A DNA stretch of 64,000 bases from an uncultured Roseivirga sp. (GCA_947493005.1 CANLOY010000004.1:124001-188000), one strand, 5' to 3'; counted from the first letter of the stretch, positions 54,609 to 62,753 are shown. The notes: a model not told the origin generated them from the sequence alone. Translations and numbers: made by a program.

Positions 54609-54633
54609 GGAAAGGTAATTACTTCCCGATACA
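54609..54633. repeat. Right attachment-site repeat, in the 3' end of mnmE
   Basis: TTACTTCCCGATACA at 54619-54633 is the last 15 nt of mnmE on the minus strand (Cys-Ile-Gly-Lys-stop). It is identical to the left copy at 36101-36115. This is the junction at which the element has replaced the native tail of mnmE without changing the protein. Confidence 0.9.
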
Positions 54634-55998
54634 GAACTTACTGAAGATGTTTGCCAGTAAATCATCAGAAGTGATTTCTCCTGTGATTTCCCCCAAGTAA
54701 TGGAGGGAACGCCTGATATCCATGGCCACAAAATCATTGGTCACTTCACCATCAATACCATTGATTACATCATCTAGTGCATTTTTGGTTTGGAGAAGAG
54801 AGTCGTAGTGACGCACATTGGTAACCACCGTGTCGCCACGCTTAAATTTGTCTAGGTTTACTAGCTCAAGAATTCGATTTTTGAGTAGCTCCACCTGCTT
54901 AGGGTCTTTGGCAGAAAGGAAAAGCATATCAGGATGCTGCTTTTGCAAGTCGTCTACCAAGCTTTGGTCAACCTTATCTAGCTTGTTGCCCAGTTTTAGA
55001 AAAGGTACACCAGTGTTTTCCAGTTTATTGATTTCCTTATTCATTTCTACCACACTGGTATCAGCCAGGTCAAATAAATAAATAATTAAAGAAGCCTGCT
55101 TCATTTTGGCATGGGTACGCTCTACACCAATGGCTTCAATGGTATCGGTAGTTTCTCTAAGCCCAGCCGTATCAATAAAACGGAAAGCTACACCACCGAT
55201 GATAATCTCATCTTCTATAAAGTCACGAGTGGTACCGGCAATGTCCGAAACGATGGCTTTTTCTTCATTGAGCAAAGCGTTGAGTAGGGTAGACTTACCA
55301 GCGTTAGGCTTACCTGCAATCACTGTGGGTACACCGTTCTTAATCACATTGCCCAAATCAAAGGAATGAATCAAGGCATTAATCACTTCTAACAGACGGT
55401 TGACCAACTTCTTCAAGTCGTCACGACTGGCAAACTCTACATCCTCTTCGCCAAAGTCTAGCTCTAGCTCAATCATAGAGGCAAAGTGAATTAACTCTTC
55501 TCTTAGGTTTTTGATCTCACCTGAGAAACCACCGCGCATTTGATTCAGTGCGGCATGGTGGGCTGCTTCTGAATCGGCATTAATCAGATCAGCCACAGCT
55601 TCGGCCTGCGCTAGGTCAAACTGACCGTTCATAAAGGCACGTTTGGTAAACTCTCCCGGTTTAGCAGGACGAGCTCCCTTTCTGATCAAAAGCTGAATGA
55701 TTTGCCTGATAATGAAATTGGAACCATGGCAGGAAATCTCAACAACATTCTCCTTTGTAAAGGATTTTGGAGCAATGAACAGGGAAATCAATACCTCGTC
55801 CAGGATTTTATTGTCGTCACGTATTGTACCAAAATGAATCGTATGGGAGTCTTGCTGCTCAAGGTCCTTTCCTTTAAAAACCTTGTTTGTGAGCTTTATA
55901 GCATCTTTACCGGAAAGTCTGATGACACCTATAGCACCAATTCCTTGTGGAGTGGCTAATGCGATTATTGTATCTTCATTTTGCAAAAGTGACTGCAT
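54619..55998 (-). CDS. mnmE: tRNA-modification GTPase MnmE
   Basis: 459 residues from the ATG at 55998, chosen over 56034 because a promoter box TATCTTTG lies between them. With MnmG it forms the cmnm5/nm5 group on U34 of tRNAs. Domains: N-terminal tetrahydrofolate-binding part (TIIALATPQGIGAIGVIRLSG), helical middle, the inserted G domain (AGKPNAGKSTLLN, VSDIAGTTRD, FIDTAGLRET, LGNKLDKVD) and the C-terminal CIGK with its essential Cys. The 3' end supplies the attachment site of the element; the C-terminal residues are preserved. Confidence 0.95.
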   Translation of the reverse strand: MQSLLQNEDTIIALATPQGIGAIGVIRLSGKDAIKLTNKVFKGKDLEQQDSHTIHFGTIRDDNKILDEVLISLFIAPKSFTKENVVEISCHGSNFIIRQIIQLLIRKGARPAKPGEFTKRAFMNGQFDLAQAEAVADLINADSEAAHHAALNQMRGGFSGEIKNLREELIHFASMIELELDFGEEDVEFASRDDLKKLVNRLLEVINALIHSFDLGNVIKNGVPTVIAGKPNAGKSTLLNALLNEEKAIVSDIAGTTRDFIEDEIIIGGVAFRFIDTAGLRETTDTIEAIGVERTHAKMKQASLIIYLFDLADTSVVEMNKEINKLENTGVPFLKLGNKLDKVDQSLVDDLQKQHPDMLFLSAKDPKQVELLKNRILELVNLDKFKRGDTVVTNVRHYDSLLQTKNALDDVINGIDGEVTNDFVAMDIRRSLHYLGEITGEITSDDLLANIFSKFCIGK

Positions 55999-56004
55999 AG
56001 GCTG

Positions 56005-56012
56005 CAAAGATA
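56005..56012 (-). promoter_or_regulatory. -7 promoter box of mnmE
   Basis: On the minus strand TATCTTTG (56012-56005) fits the Bacteroidota TAnnTTTG box, 6 nt before the ATG at 55998. The transcript would be leaderless or nearly so. An AATG at the -33 position, 19 nt upstream, is a poor match. Confidence 0.45.
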
Positions 56013-56126
56013 ATGGCTTAATCAATTGTACCATTATTTAAATACTTCCGTATTAGGTTTAATAGTGAGTAAGCTTGGGGTGAATTTTAAGAAAGGCCCC
56101 AAAAGAAATGAAATTTAATTTAGAAC

Positions 56127-56258
56127 GTCATACCGGAATTTTTCTTTAAAACTTATGACTGGTTCAAAGAAAAATATCCGGTATCTCACAAATAGAGTAA
56201 ATGAGATACCGGATAAAATAATCTTAGTAAAACCTCAAGATTATTTTTCTGGCATGAC
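56127..56258. repeat. 132-bp multi-hairpin palindromic element, probable dispersed repeat
   Basis: Outer arms GTCATACCGGAA (56127-56138) and TTCTGGCATGAC (56247-56258) pair at 10 of 12 positions. Inside are three further hairpins: CCGGAATTTTTCTTT with AAAGAAAAATATCCGG, GGTATCTCA with TGAGATACC, and AATAATCTT with AAGATTATT. The compact fold with terminal arms is like the short palindromic elements dispersed in Cytophagales genomes. It fills the space upstream of both mnmE and the LytTR gene. Confidence 0.7.
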
Positions 56259-56285
56259 AAAACCGAATGTGTGTATTTCTTATTG

Positions 56286-57206
56286 ATGGAAACACCTTCT
56301 CAATTCAATATATTAGAAAGGAATATGATTGCTGATTTTTTGAACTGGACCAAACGATACATTAATTCTATAATACTCTCTTTGGTATGTTTCTTAACTT
56401 TTGTGGTTTTCGAAGCATTTCAACAAATGTTTTATACTGAAAACTTCAATAATGGAGTGGCAGTAGACTTAAATTTTTGGGAAGTACTGACAGGAGGGCT
56501 CTACAGGTGGATGGTTTGGTTTGCCGTTGCTATTCCTCTGGTAATAGGCATACTACGATATTCTTCCGGCATTTTTAACACTCGAAAGTTTCTCGTACAC
56601 ACTGGATTTGTAGCTTTGGCACTTTTCCTAAACCTTTTAATCATTACGTTATTAAATGCTTCCGCTCGAGCTTCATGGATTGTTTTTGCCGAAGTGTTTG
56701 AGTTTTACTTCTTCCATAAAGCGCCTGTCATATTTATTGCTTTAGTCTTCTTGATTTTGCTGGTACATTACTTCAAAGGGCTGGAGGCACTTGAATTGCA
56801 AACCAGTCAGGTAGGGCAATTAAAACGAACCAATCAGGAGTTGTTCGAAGAATTGGAAAAAGGTCAGTTGTCAGAGGAGTCACTGGTATTGGAAATTAAA
56901 ACGGGTAATAGAGTTAAGCTTTTACCAGAAGACAAAGTGCTATGGATTGAAGCCGATGATTATTGTGTGAGAATACATGACTTGGATGGAAAAACACATA
57001 CTCTCAGAAGTTCTCTGAAAGCTTTTGAAAAGAAGCTCCCAACAAAGAAGTTTTTAAGAATCCACAGAAAGGCGATTGTCAACCTGAATAGCATCAAAGA
57101 GTATAAACTCGGTGACGTATCATTGGTAGTTTTATCCAATGGGCAGGAGGTTCCGATTGCGCAATCACGTGTCAAAGAACTAAAGAATAGCTTACAGCTA
57201 GCCTGA
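56286..57206 (+). CDS. Membrane-bound LytTR transcription regulator
   Basis: 306 residues from the ATG at 56286 (an upstream GTG at 56271 is also in frame). Four hydrophobic segments (about residues 30-165) form a membrane domain, followed by a coiled coil (LETSQVGQLKRTNQELFEELEKG region) and a LytTR DNA-binding domain (about 215-306: WIEADDYCVRIHDLDGKTHTLRSSLKAFEKKLPTKKFLRIHRKAIVNLNSIKEYK). No REC domain, so the membrane part itself likely senses. The next gene is co-directional 90 nt downstream and may be a target. Confidence 0.85.
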   Translation: METPSQFNILERNMIADFLNWTKRYINSIILSLVCFLTFVVFEAFQQMFYTENFNNGVAVDLNFWEVLTGGLYRWMVWFAVAIPLVIGILRYSSGIFNTRKFLVHTGFVALALFLNLLIITLLNASARASWIVFAEVFEFYFFHKAPVIFIALVFLILLVHYFKGLEALELQTSQVGQLKRTNQELFEELEKGQLSEESLVLEIKTGNRVKLLPEDKVLWIEADDYCVRIHDLDGKTHTLRSSLKAFEKKLPTKKFLRIHRKAIVNLNSIKEYKLGDVSLVVLSNGQEVPIAQSRVKELKNSLQLA

Positions 57207-57297
57207 GTTTACGGCATTTTGAAGGCAGCTCACTGCAAAAACCTTGTTAATAAAGGATAGAGACTGGATTTTGGTGTCGAACATAAAACTCGATATC

Positions 57298-57885
57298 ATG
57301 CGTTATCTTACTTTTCTTTTACTGTATGTAGTAGCTATTCAATATGGTTTTGCTCAGGTTACTACCTATAATCAATACGAAGTATCCGATAAAAACCCAT
57401 TTGGATTACCTAACCCAAAAGCTCCTGCTCAGATTACTGATTTTGCTCCTATGATTGGAAAGTGCGACTGTAAATCTCAGGTACGAAATCAGGATCAAAG
57501 TTGGGCAGACCCAATAGATATGGTCTGGACCTTCAAATACATTATGAATGGAATGGGAGTTCAGGATGAAACGGTTAAGTCCGATGGTAGTCATTCTGGA
57601 AGTATAAGACAATACAATGCAGATAGTGCGCGGTGGTATGTGCACTACTATGCATCTGCTACTCCAATTTCCAACTTGTCTTCATGGGAGGGTAATCTAA
57701 ACTCCGAGAAAGACAAAATTGTACTTTACAGACCTTCTAAGGCTCCTAATGGAATGGATGGCTTCTATAGGTTGACCTTTTACAACTTCAGCAAGAAGGG
57801 CTATAATTGGGTTGGAGAATGGGTAAATAAAGAAGAGACCATAGCTTTTCCCACATGGAAAATAGAGTGTAAGCGAAGAGAATGA
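57298..57885 (+). CDS. Secreted protein of unknown function
   Basis: 195 residues from the ATG at 57298, which opens a signal peptide (MRYLTFLLLYVVAIQYGFAQ). The rest looks like a lipocalin- or DUF1579-like beta barrel: paired patterns WTFKYIMNGMGVQDET, SIRQYNADSARWYVHYYAS, and KIVLYRPSKAPNGMDGFYRLTFYNFSKKGYNWVGEW end with a conserved Trp. Two Cys (GKCDCK) lie close together and one near the C-terminus. No firm family assignment. Preceded by the LytTR regulator. Confidence 0.65.
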   Translation: MRYLTFLLLYVVAIQYGFAQVTTYNQYEVSDKNPFGLPNPKAPAQITDFAPMIGKCDCKSQVRNQDQSWADPIDMVWTFKYIMNGMGVQDETVKSDGSHSGSIRQYNADSARWYVHYYASATPISNLSSWEGNLNSEKDKIVLYRPSKAPNGMDGFYRLTFYNFSKKGYNWVGEWVNKEETIAFPTWKIECKRRE

Positions 57886-57898
57886 GTTCCATTTGTGA

Positions 57899-58795
57899 TT
57901 AACTCGCGTCAGGACTCAATTCATTTATTTGCTTTCGTTGAAACTTCTTAGTTAATAACCCCTGAGAAGGGGAGAATAAGTAGGCTAGTGCGAATAGAAG
58001 CCCCGCAACAGTCACTACTGCTCCTGCAATTGAACCATCTAACAATACCGCCAGATAATAACCCAGAATACTAATGATTATAGCGATTAGAGCCGTGATT
58101 AGCATCATTTTCTTAAAGTTGTCTGTGAGTAGGTAAGCTGTTGCGGCAGGGCCAACAAGCAGTGCAACAACAAGTATGGCTCCGACTGAATCGAAGGCTG
58201 CCACTGTAGTCATAGAAACAGAGCCCATCAACAGGTAATTCCATAGTGCCACGGATACACCCGTAGTTGCAGCAAAGGCAGGATCGAATGTGGTCAGATA
58301 GAGTTGTTTGAACCCAACTCGGATGAAAAGAATGATAAGTATTAAGGTTAATGAGGCAATGTACAATGCTCTTGGTCCCATATTTTGACCGGAGTCTGTA
58401 ATCCATAAGTCAATTGGTACATATGCAATTTCGCCATACAGAACACATTCCTGATCTAGGTCTACCTGACCAGCAAATACAGAAATGAGAATAACACCTA
58501 AAGCAAACAACCAGGTAAAGGTTACACCTATTGCTGCATCTGTTTGAAGCTTTGCCCTTTTATGAAAAAACTCAATGAGAAATGTGCAGAAAATCCCCAG
58601 TAATGCTGCTCCAATGATCATTTCAAAAGAATCTCTGGTGTTGGTTAGCAAAAAGGCGATAACAATACCAGGAAGTACGGCATGAGAAATGGCATCACCA
58701 ACCATGGCCATTTTTCTTAAAATCAGAAAGCAACCAAGTAAACCACATGAAATGGCAAATAGGGAAGAGGTCAGTATGATGTATAAAGCGTCCAC
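57899..58795 (-). CDS. Manganese/iron ABC transporter, permease subunit
   Basis: 298 residues, eight or nine transmembrane segments. ABC-3 family pattern: GDAISHAVLPGIVIAFLL, LVGPAATAYLLTDNFKKM, and a helix with AFDSVGAILVVALLVGP. Last gene of the operon regulator, binding protein, ATPase, permease 1, permease 2. The short C-terminal tail ends in KQINELSPDAS. Two different permeases indicate a heterodimeric channel. Metal choice follows from the binding protein (H-H-E-D, Mn-type). Confidence 0.85.
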   Translation of the reverse strand: MDALYIILTSSLFAISCGLLGCFLILRKMAMVGDAISHAVLPGIVIAFLLTNTRDSFEMIIGAALLGIFCTFLIEFFHKRAKLQTDAAIGVTFTWLFALGVILISVFAGQVDLDQECVLYGEIAYVPIDLWITDSGQNMGPRALYIASLTLILIILFIRVGFKQLYLTTFDPAFAATTGVSVALWNYLLMGSVSMTTVAAFDSVGAILVVALLVGPAATAYLLTDNFKKMMLITALIAIIISILGYYLAVLLDGSIAGAVVTVAGLLFALAYLFSPSQGLLTKKFQRKQINELSPDAS

Positions 58796-58870
58796 TTAAT
58801 TAGAATTGTAAATTTTCAATTGGGAATGTTGAATTGATACTAAGGACTTATTATCGTTTTTCTTTTTGCT

Positions 58871-58895
58871 CATTACTCATTACTCATTACTCATT
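58871..58895. repeat. CATTACT tandem repeat
   Basis: Three full copies and a partial copy of the 7-bp unit CATTACT lie in the 103-nt gap between the two permease genes. A 7-bp unit is not a multiple of three, but here it is non-coding, so it could only influence transcript structure. Confidence 0.8.
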
Positions 58896-58898
58896 TTC

Positions 58899-60185
58899 TT
58901 AATAAGGTATTTTCTCTTCATGCGGATCAAATTCAGGGTATTCCAACATGCGTTCTAAAGTTTCTTCCAGTTCAGGAGTAATAATATGCTCAATCGTTTC
59001 AGCATCTTCATGTACGTGGTCTGGAGCGATCTTCATGTATTTTGATAAGTACAGCTCCCACAGCCTGTGCAGTTTAACCACGCGTTGGCCTTTTTGCTTG
59101 CCAACTTCGGTATAGCTCCATTCGCCAGTTTTTTCTTTGAGAAAGCCTTGTCGTTTAAGTCTTCTGAGTGCGGCTTTCAATGGCTTTTTCGGAAAAAACC
59201 TCTCCTCAATAATTTCAGCTACAGTTCTGCCCTTGTAAGGATCGCGATCTTTTTCCCCTAAATGATATAGTTCCTTCAGTAGGTTCTCATCCATAATCAG
59301 TCGTTGTAGTTTTCGTTGTTGTAACGAACGTGAAAAGATGCCTCGCTTGGGAGCAATGAAAAATGAGACGATGGCTATCACAGAAATAATCATCACTATC
59401 CATGGGCCGGTAGGCATGGCTGGAGCTACATAACTGACATAGGCTCCGGAAAGCCCCGAAATTCCTCCCATAATTGCAGCTATTAGGGTCATCTTGAAAA
59501 CGTCATTTGTCCAGAACCTGGCAGCTGCGGCTGGTGTGATCAACATAGCAGCCATTAAAACTACCCCAACTGCCTGTATACCTGTGACCACAGCCAATAC
59601 GGTGAGGGAGGTTAAGAGCAAGTCCAGCCATTTAACAGGAATGCCCATGGCTTTTGCATAATTGCTATCAAATGCGATTAGTTTTAGTTCCTTAAAAAAG
59701 AGTGCTACAGTTACAATCAGAATAACCGCAACTGCACCGAATACAATCAAATCTTTTCCTACAAGTGCAGCAGCTTTACCAAAGAGAAATGAATCAAGAC
59801 CTGTTTGTGCTGCATTACCAGAGTGCTGAATATTGGTAAGCATCAAAATGCCTATACCGAAGAATACTGATAGTATCAAAGCTATTGCTGTATCTTCTTT
59901 GATCTTAGACTTTGTAGTGATATGGTCAATAATAACCAAGGACAACCATCCGGTAATAAAGGCACCTATAATCATCCAAACTGGGTTTTTTGTTCCTGAT
60001 AGGATAAAGGCCAGGCATATTCCCGGTAATACTGAATGTGCAACAGCATCGCCAACCAAAGCTTTCTTTTTAAGGAAGGTAAATGTACCGACCACTGCCG
60101 AAGAAGCGGTAAGTAGAACTGCACCAACTACAACAGCTACAATGCTTGGGTCACTAAAAGAAAAGAACTCCTTGAAAGTTTCCAT
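58899..60185 (-). CDS. Manganese/iron ABC permease fused to a DtxR-like domain
   Basis: 428 residues. The N-terminal 290 residues are an ABC-3 permease (KKKALVGDAVAHSVLPGICLAFIL, SNYAKAMGIPVKWLDLLLTSLTVLAVVTGIQAVGVVLMAAMLITPAAAARF). The C-terminal 130 residues form a winged helix plus a DtxR-type metal-binding/dimerisation region (NLLKELYHLGEKDRDPYKGRTVAEI, KLHRLWELYLSKYMKI, HVHEDAETIEHIITPELEETLERMLEYPEFDPHEEKIPY) with the His/Glu-rich stretch of DtxR domain 2. A metal-sensing cytoplasmic tail that gates transport is plausible. 1 nt after the ATPase gene. Confidence 0.85.
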   Translation of the reverse strand: METFKEFFSFSDPSIVAVVVGAVLLTASSAVVGTFTFLKKKALVGDAVAHSVLPGICLAFILSGTKNPVWMIIGAFITGWLSLVIIDHITTKSKIKEDTAIALILSVFFGIGILMLTNIQHSGNAAQTGLDSFLFGKAAALVGKDLIVFGAVAVILIVTVALFFKELKLIAFDSNYAKAMGIPVKWLDLLLTSLTVLAVVTGIQAVGVVLMAAMLITPAAAARFWTNDVFKMTLIAAIMGGISGLSGAYVSYVAPAMPTGPWIVMIISVIAIVSFFIAPKRGIFSRSLQQRKLQRLIMDENLLKELYHLGEKDRDPYKGRTVAEIIEERFFPKKPLKAALRRLKRQGFLKEKTGEWSYTEVGKQKGQRVVKLHRLWELYLSKYMKIAPDHVHEDAETIEHIITPELEETLERMLEYPEFDPHEEKIPY

Positions 60186-60186
60186 G

Positions 60187-60978
60187 CTAGTATTTCTCTC
60201 TGCTTGGGATTTGTCTCTTTCTTACCAGCTCACCAATCTCAGCAAGTACTGTGAGCTTTCCTCCGTAGGTTTCCTGAAGCATCTCGTTGTTAAAAACCTT
60301 ATCAATAGGTCCTGAAGCTACAAGACGCATATTCAACAACACTATCCAATCAAAAAATTCAGCCGCTGATTGGAGATCATGATGTACTACTATTACGGTC
60401 TTACCTTTGGCTGTCATTTCTTGCATAATGGCGAGTATGGCAGCTTCTGTAGCTGCATCAACACCAGCGAAAGGTTCATCCATGAAATACAGGTCGGCTT
60501 CCTGTGCAAGTGCCCTTGCAAGAAATACACGTTGTTGCTGTCCACCGGAAAGTTGTGATATCTGTCGATCGATATAAGTTTCCATACCGACCTTCCTCAA
60601 GCAATTCATAGCCATTTCCTTATCCGCCTTTCTGGGGCGGGTAAGGAGGCCTAGCTTTGCATACCTACCCATTAACACTACATCAAGCACAGAAGTAGGA
60701 AAGTCCCAGTCTACCGTCTCACGTTGAGGAACGTAGCTGACCTTATGGCGCACTTTATCCAAAGGTTTATCAAACATCTTGACATAGCCAGAACCAAGTG
60801 GGAGCAGTCCCATTGCTGATTTAATCAAAGTCGATTTACCAGCACCATTAGGCCCGATAATACCTATTAAAGCACCTTGAGGTAAAGTCATATCAATATT
60901 CCATAAAACAGGCTTTCTGTCATATGAAACCGTTAAATCATGAAACTCTACTACTGGATCTTTTGCTTCTATCTTCAT
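60187..60978 (-). CDS. Manganese/iron ABC transporter, ATPase subunit
   Basis: 263 residues. Walker A GPNGAGKSTLIKS, signature LSGGQQQRVFLARALA, Walker B ADLYFMDEPFAGVD, and the H-loop VVHHDLQSA are all intact. Transcribed after the binding-protein gene with a 74-nt gap containing a 9-bp hairpin, then directly followed by the first permease (1 nt gap). Confidence 0.93.
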   Translation of the reverse strand: MKIEAKDPVVEFHDLTVSYDRKPVLWNIDMTLPQGALIGIIGPNGAGKSTLIKSAMGLLPLGSGYVKMFDKPLDKVRHKVSYVPQRETVDWDFPTSVLDVVLMGRYAKLGLLTRPRKADKEMAMNCLRKVGMETYIDRQISQLSGGQQQRVFLARALAQEADLYFMDEPFAGVDAATEAAILAIMQEMTAKGKTVIVVHHDLQSAAEFFDWIVLLNMRLVASGPIDKVFNNEMLQETYGGKLTVLAEIGELVRKRQIPSREKY

Positions 60979-61013
60979 TTCTGGGTGTTTGGGGTATTGG
61001 TAATTGGTAAATG

Positions 61014-61042
61014 GTTATCAGTATACTCTTATTACTGATAAC
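61014..61042. repeat. Intercistronic hairpin in the metal-uptake operon
   Basis: GTTATCAGT (61014-61022) and ACTGATAAC (61034-61042) form a perfect 9-bp inverted repeat with an 11-nt loop between the binding-protein and ATPase genes. Such structures often stabilise upstream mRNA and give more binding protein than transporter. Confidence 0.6.
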
Positions 61043-61052
61043 TAATCACTCA

Positions 61053-61967
61053 TCACTTCAACGCTTCTACAATCGTTTTAACATTGGATTTTACCATTCC
61101 GGTATAGGTTCCTTCTGGGGTTCCGGCTGCACCCATTGCGTCAGAGAATAGGTTTCCACCAATAATCACATTATGACCTTTCTGTTTGCAGCCTTCTACG
61201 ATAGCATTGATGTTCTTTTCTGAAACCGAAGTCTCAACAAATACAGCTTTGATTTTTTTATCAACAATAAAGTTGACAAGGTCAACGCGATCCTTTAAAC
61301 CAAACTCAGATAGGGTAGAGATGCCTTGAAGGCCTTTTACCTCTATATCGTAAGCTCTTCCGAAGTAATTGAAGGCATCATGGGCTGTGATCATTATTCT
61401 TTTATCAGCTGGAATCTTTTTAATCTCATTAATCACCCAATTATGAAGAGATTTAAGTTCCGCAGTATATTCAGCAGCATTTTGCTCGTAATAAGCAGCA
61501 TTTTCAGGGTTTGTGTTTATCAATGTACTAGTAACCTCATTGATTGTAGATGTCCAGAGGCTGATATCAAACCAAATGTGAGGGTCATAGGCACCTGTAT
61601 ATATAGGATCGTCTAAGAGGAAAGTTGAATCGATACCTCTGGCAACAGGAATAACTGTTTTAATGCGCTCCAGTTTTTCGAAAACTTCACCCATTTTTCC
61701 CTCGAGGTGAAGCCCATTGTAAAAAATGATATCTGCTTTTTGTAATCTACCCAGGTCGCCTTGAGTAGCTTTATAAAGGTGAGGGTCTACACCTGGGCCC
61801 ATAAGAGCTAGCACGTTAACCGAGTCTCTCCCTATATTTTTCGCAACATCTGCAATCATTCCTGTGGTGGTCACAATGTTCAATTTCCCACCGTTGTTTT
61901 TTTCATTATTACCACCACAAGCTGTAATGGTTAGAGAAATCACTAATAAGAGTATGAGTTTTTTCAT
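61053..61967 (-). CDS. Manganese-type metal-binding lipoprotein (ZnuA/MntA/TroA family)
   Basis: 304 residues. Lipoprotein signal with lipobox ITACGG (Cys about 17). Cluster A-I metal ligands: GVDPHLYKA, DPHIWFD, FVETSVSE and LFSDAMGAAG, i.e. His, His, Glu, Asp. In this family a Glu at the third place is typical of Mn-binding proteins (PsaA/MntC) while Zn binders usually carry His, so manganese is favoured. There is no long His-rich loop, again unlike ZnuA. Its start overlaps the stop of the regulator gene (ATGA). Confidence 0.88.
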   Translation of the reverse strand: MKKLILLLVISLTITACGGNNEKNNGGKLNIVTTTGMIADVAKNIGRDSVNVLALMGPGVDPHLYKATQGDLGRLQKADIIFYNGLHLEGKMGEVFEKLERIKTVIPVARGIDSTFLLDDPIYTGAYDPHIWFDISLWTSTINEVTSTLINTNPENAAYYEQNAAEYTAELKSLHNWVINEIKKIPADKRIMITAHDAFNYFGRAYDIEVKGLQGISTLSEFGLKDRVDLVNFIVDKKIKAVFVETSVSEKNINAIVEGCKQKGHNVIIGGNLFSDAMGAAGTPEGTYTGMVKSNVKTIVEALK

Positions 61968-62623
61968 GAGTTGGCTACCAATATGTTTTGGGCTGCGGTT
62001 TGAGAAATGGTTAAACTTTTTTGTTTGTTGATGGTAATATCGAGAGAGCCATCAAATTCATTGATATCATCTATTTGAATCTTGGTTCCAATGGAAATAC
62101 CAACCTTGTCCAGATATTTCAGGAATGCGGTACCTGAGTCATTAACAGTTACTACCTGACTTAGCGTGTCAGGTGCTAATTCGGTCAACGGTATTTTTTT
62201 AACCGTGGCAAACACACCATTCTCATCCGGGATAGGGTCACCATGAGGGTCGTGTTTCGGAAAGTCTAAGAACTCATCAAGTTTACTGATGAGTAGGGGA
62301 GATTTGATATGTTCCAATTGTTCGGCTATATCATGAACTTCATCCCAATGAAAGTTGAGTTTATCAACAAGAAACACCTCCCATAGCCGGTGTTTACGAA
62401 TGACCTGAAGTGCTACTTCTTTTCCTTTTGAAGAGACATTAACTCCTCGGTATTTCTGATAATCAACAACTCTTTTTTTAGAAAGCTTTCCAATCATGTC
62501 ACTTACCGAGGCAGCGGTAGTTTTCATTTCTTCTGCTAGCGCATTGGTACTTACACTTTCATTGCCATGATCAGATAGGTGATAGATGGCCTTTAAATAA
62601 TTTTCTTCTACAAAGCTGAACAT
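61964..62623 (-). CDS. DtxR-family metalloregulator (MntR/TroR type)
   Basis: 219 residues. N-terminal winged helix with FSFVEENYLKAIYHL and TTAASVSDMIGKLSKKRVVDYQKYRGVNVSSKG; central dimerisation and metal-binding region VIRKHRLWEVFLVDKLNFHWDEVHDIAEQLEHIKSPLLISKLDEFLDFPKHDPHGDPIP; C-terminal FeoA/SH3-like domain (TLSQVVTVNDSGTAFLKYLDKVGISIGTKIQI). With metal bound it would repress the operon. Two palindromes of the form TTTTAGAnnnnTCTAAAA lie upstream, so autoregulation is likely. Mn is preferred from the linked binding protein. Confidence 0.88.
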   Translation of the reverse strand: MFSFVEENYLKAIYHLSDHGNESVSTNALAEEMKTTAASVSDMIGKLSKKRVVDYQKYRGVNVSSKGKEVALQVIRKHRLWEVFLVDKLNFHWDEVHDIAEQLEHIKSPLLISKLDEFLDFPKHDPHGDPIPDENGVFATVKKIPLTELAPDTLSQVVTVNDSGTAFLKYLDKVGISIGTKIQIDDINEFDGSLDITINKQKSLTISQTAAQNILVANS

Positions 62624-62655
62624 TATTCCAGAATTGATTCCAATGCGAATATAGC

Positions 62656-62694
62656 TTTTAGATTTATCTAAAAAAAATGTTTGATTTAGCTAAA
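62656..62694. promoter_or_regulatory. DtxR-family operator(s) upstream of the regulator
   Basis: TTTTAGATTTATCTAAAA (62656-62673) is an 18-bp imperfect palindrome 33 nt before the ATG at 62623; a smaller TTTAGCTAAA palindrome follows at 62685-62694. Both share the TTTAG...CTAAA core described for MntR/TroR-type repressors. Confidence 0.75.
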
Positions 62695-62753
62695 TAAAAC
62701 TATTGACGAGCTTATTCACTGTTTTACAATGAGTTGGCATGTTAAAATTATTT

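Larger units (their letters stand above)
36116..54618. mobile_element. 18.5-kb integrative element in the 3' end of mnmE, defence cargo
   Basis: Bounded by direct repeats of the mnmE 3' end (36101-36115 and 54619-54633). The integrase gene is close to the mnmE junction, followed by RteC-like, paired HTH, VirE-like and DUF3987 genes typical of Bacteroidota integrative or mobilizable elements. Every recognised gene is on the minus strand. Cargo: a type III R-M/Argonaute/DUF262 operon. No relaxase, coupling protein or conjugation apparatus is visible, so it would need help for transfer. Short repeats AGTAGTTAA (36140, 54568) and CAAATTAGCAACAAA (36162, 54539) occur near both ends in the same orientation and may be integrase arm-type sites. 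Confidence 0.85.

Noticed and set aside
58871-58895. Tandem CATTACT repeat as a CRISPR-like or phase-variable tract
   Set aside because: Only three units, lacks spacers, and lies outside coding sequence.
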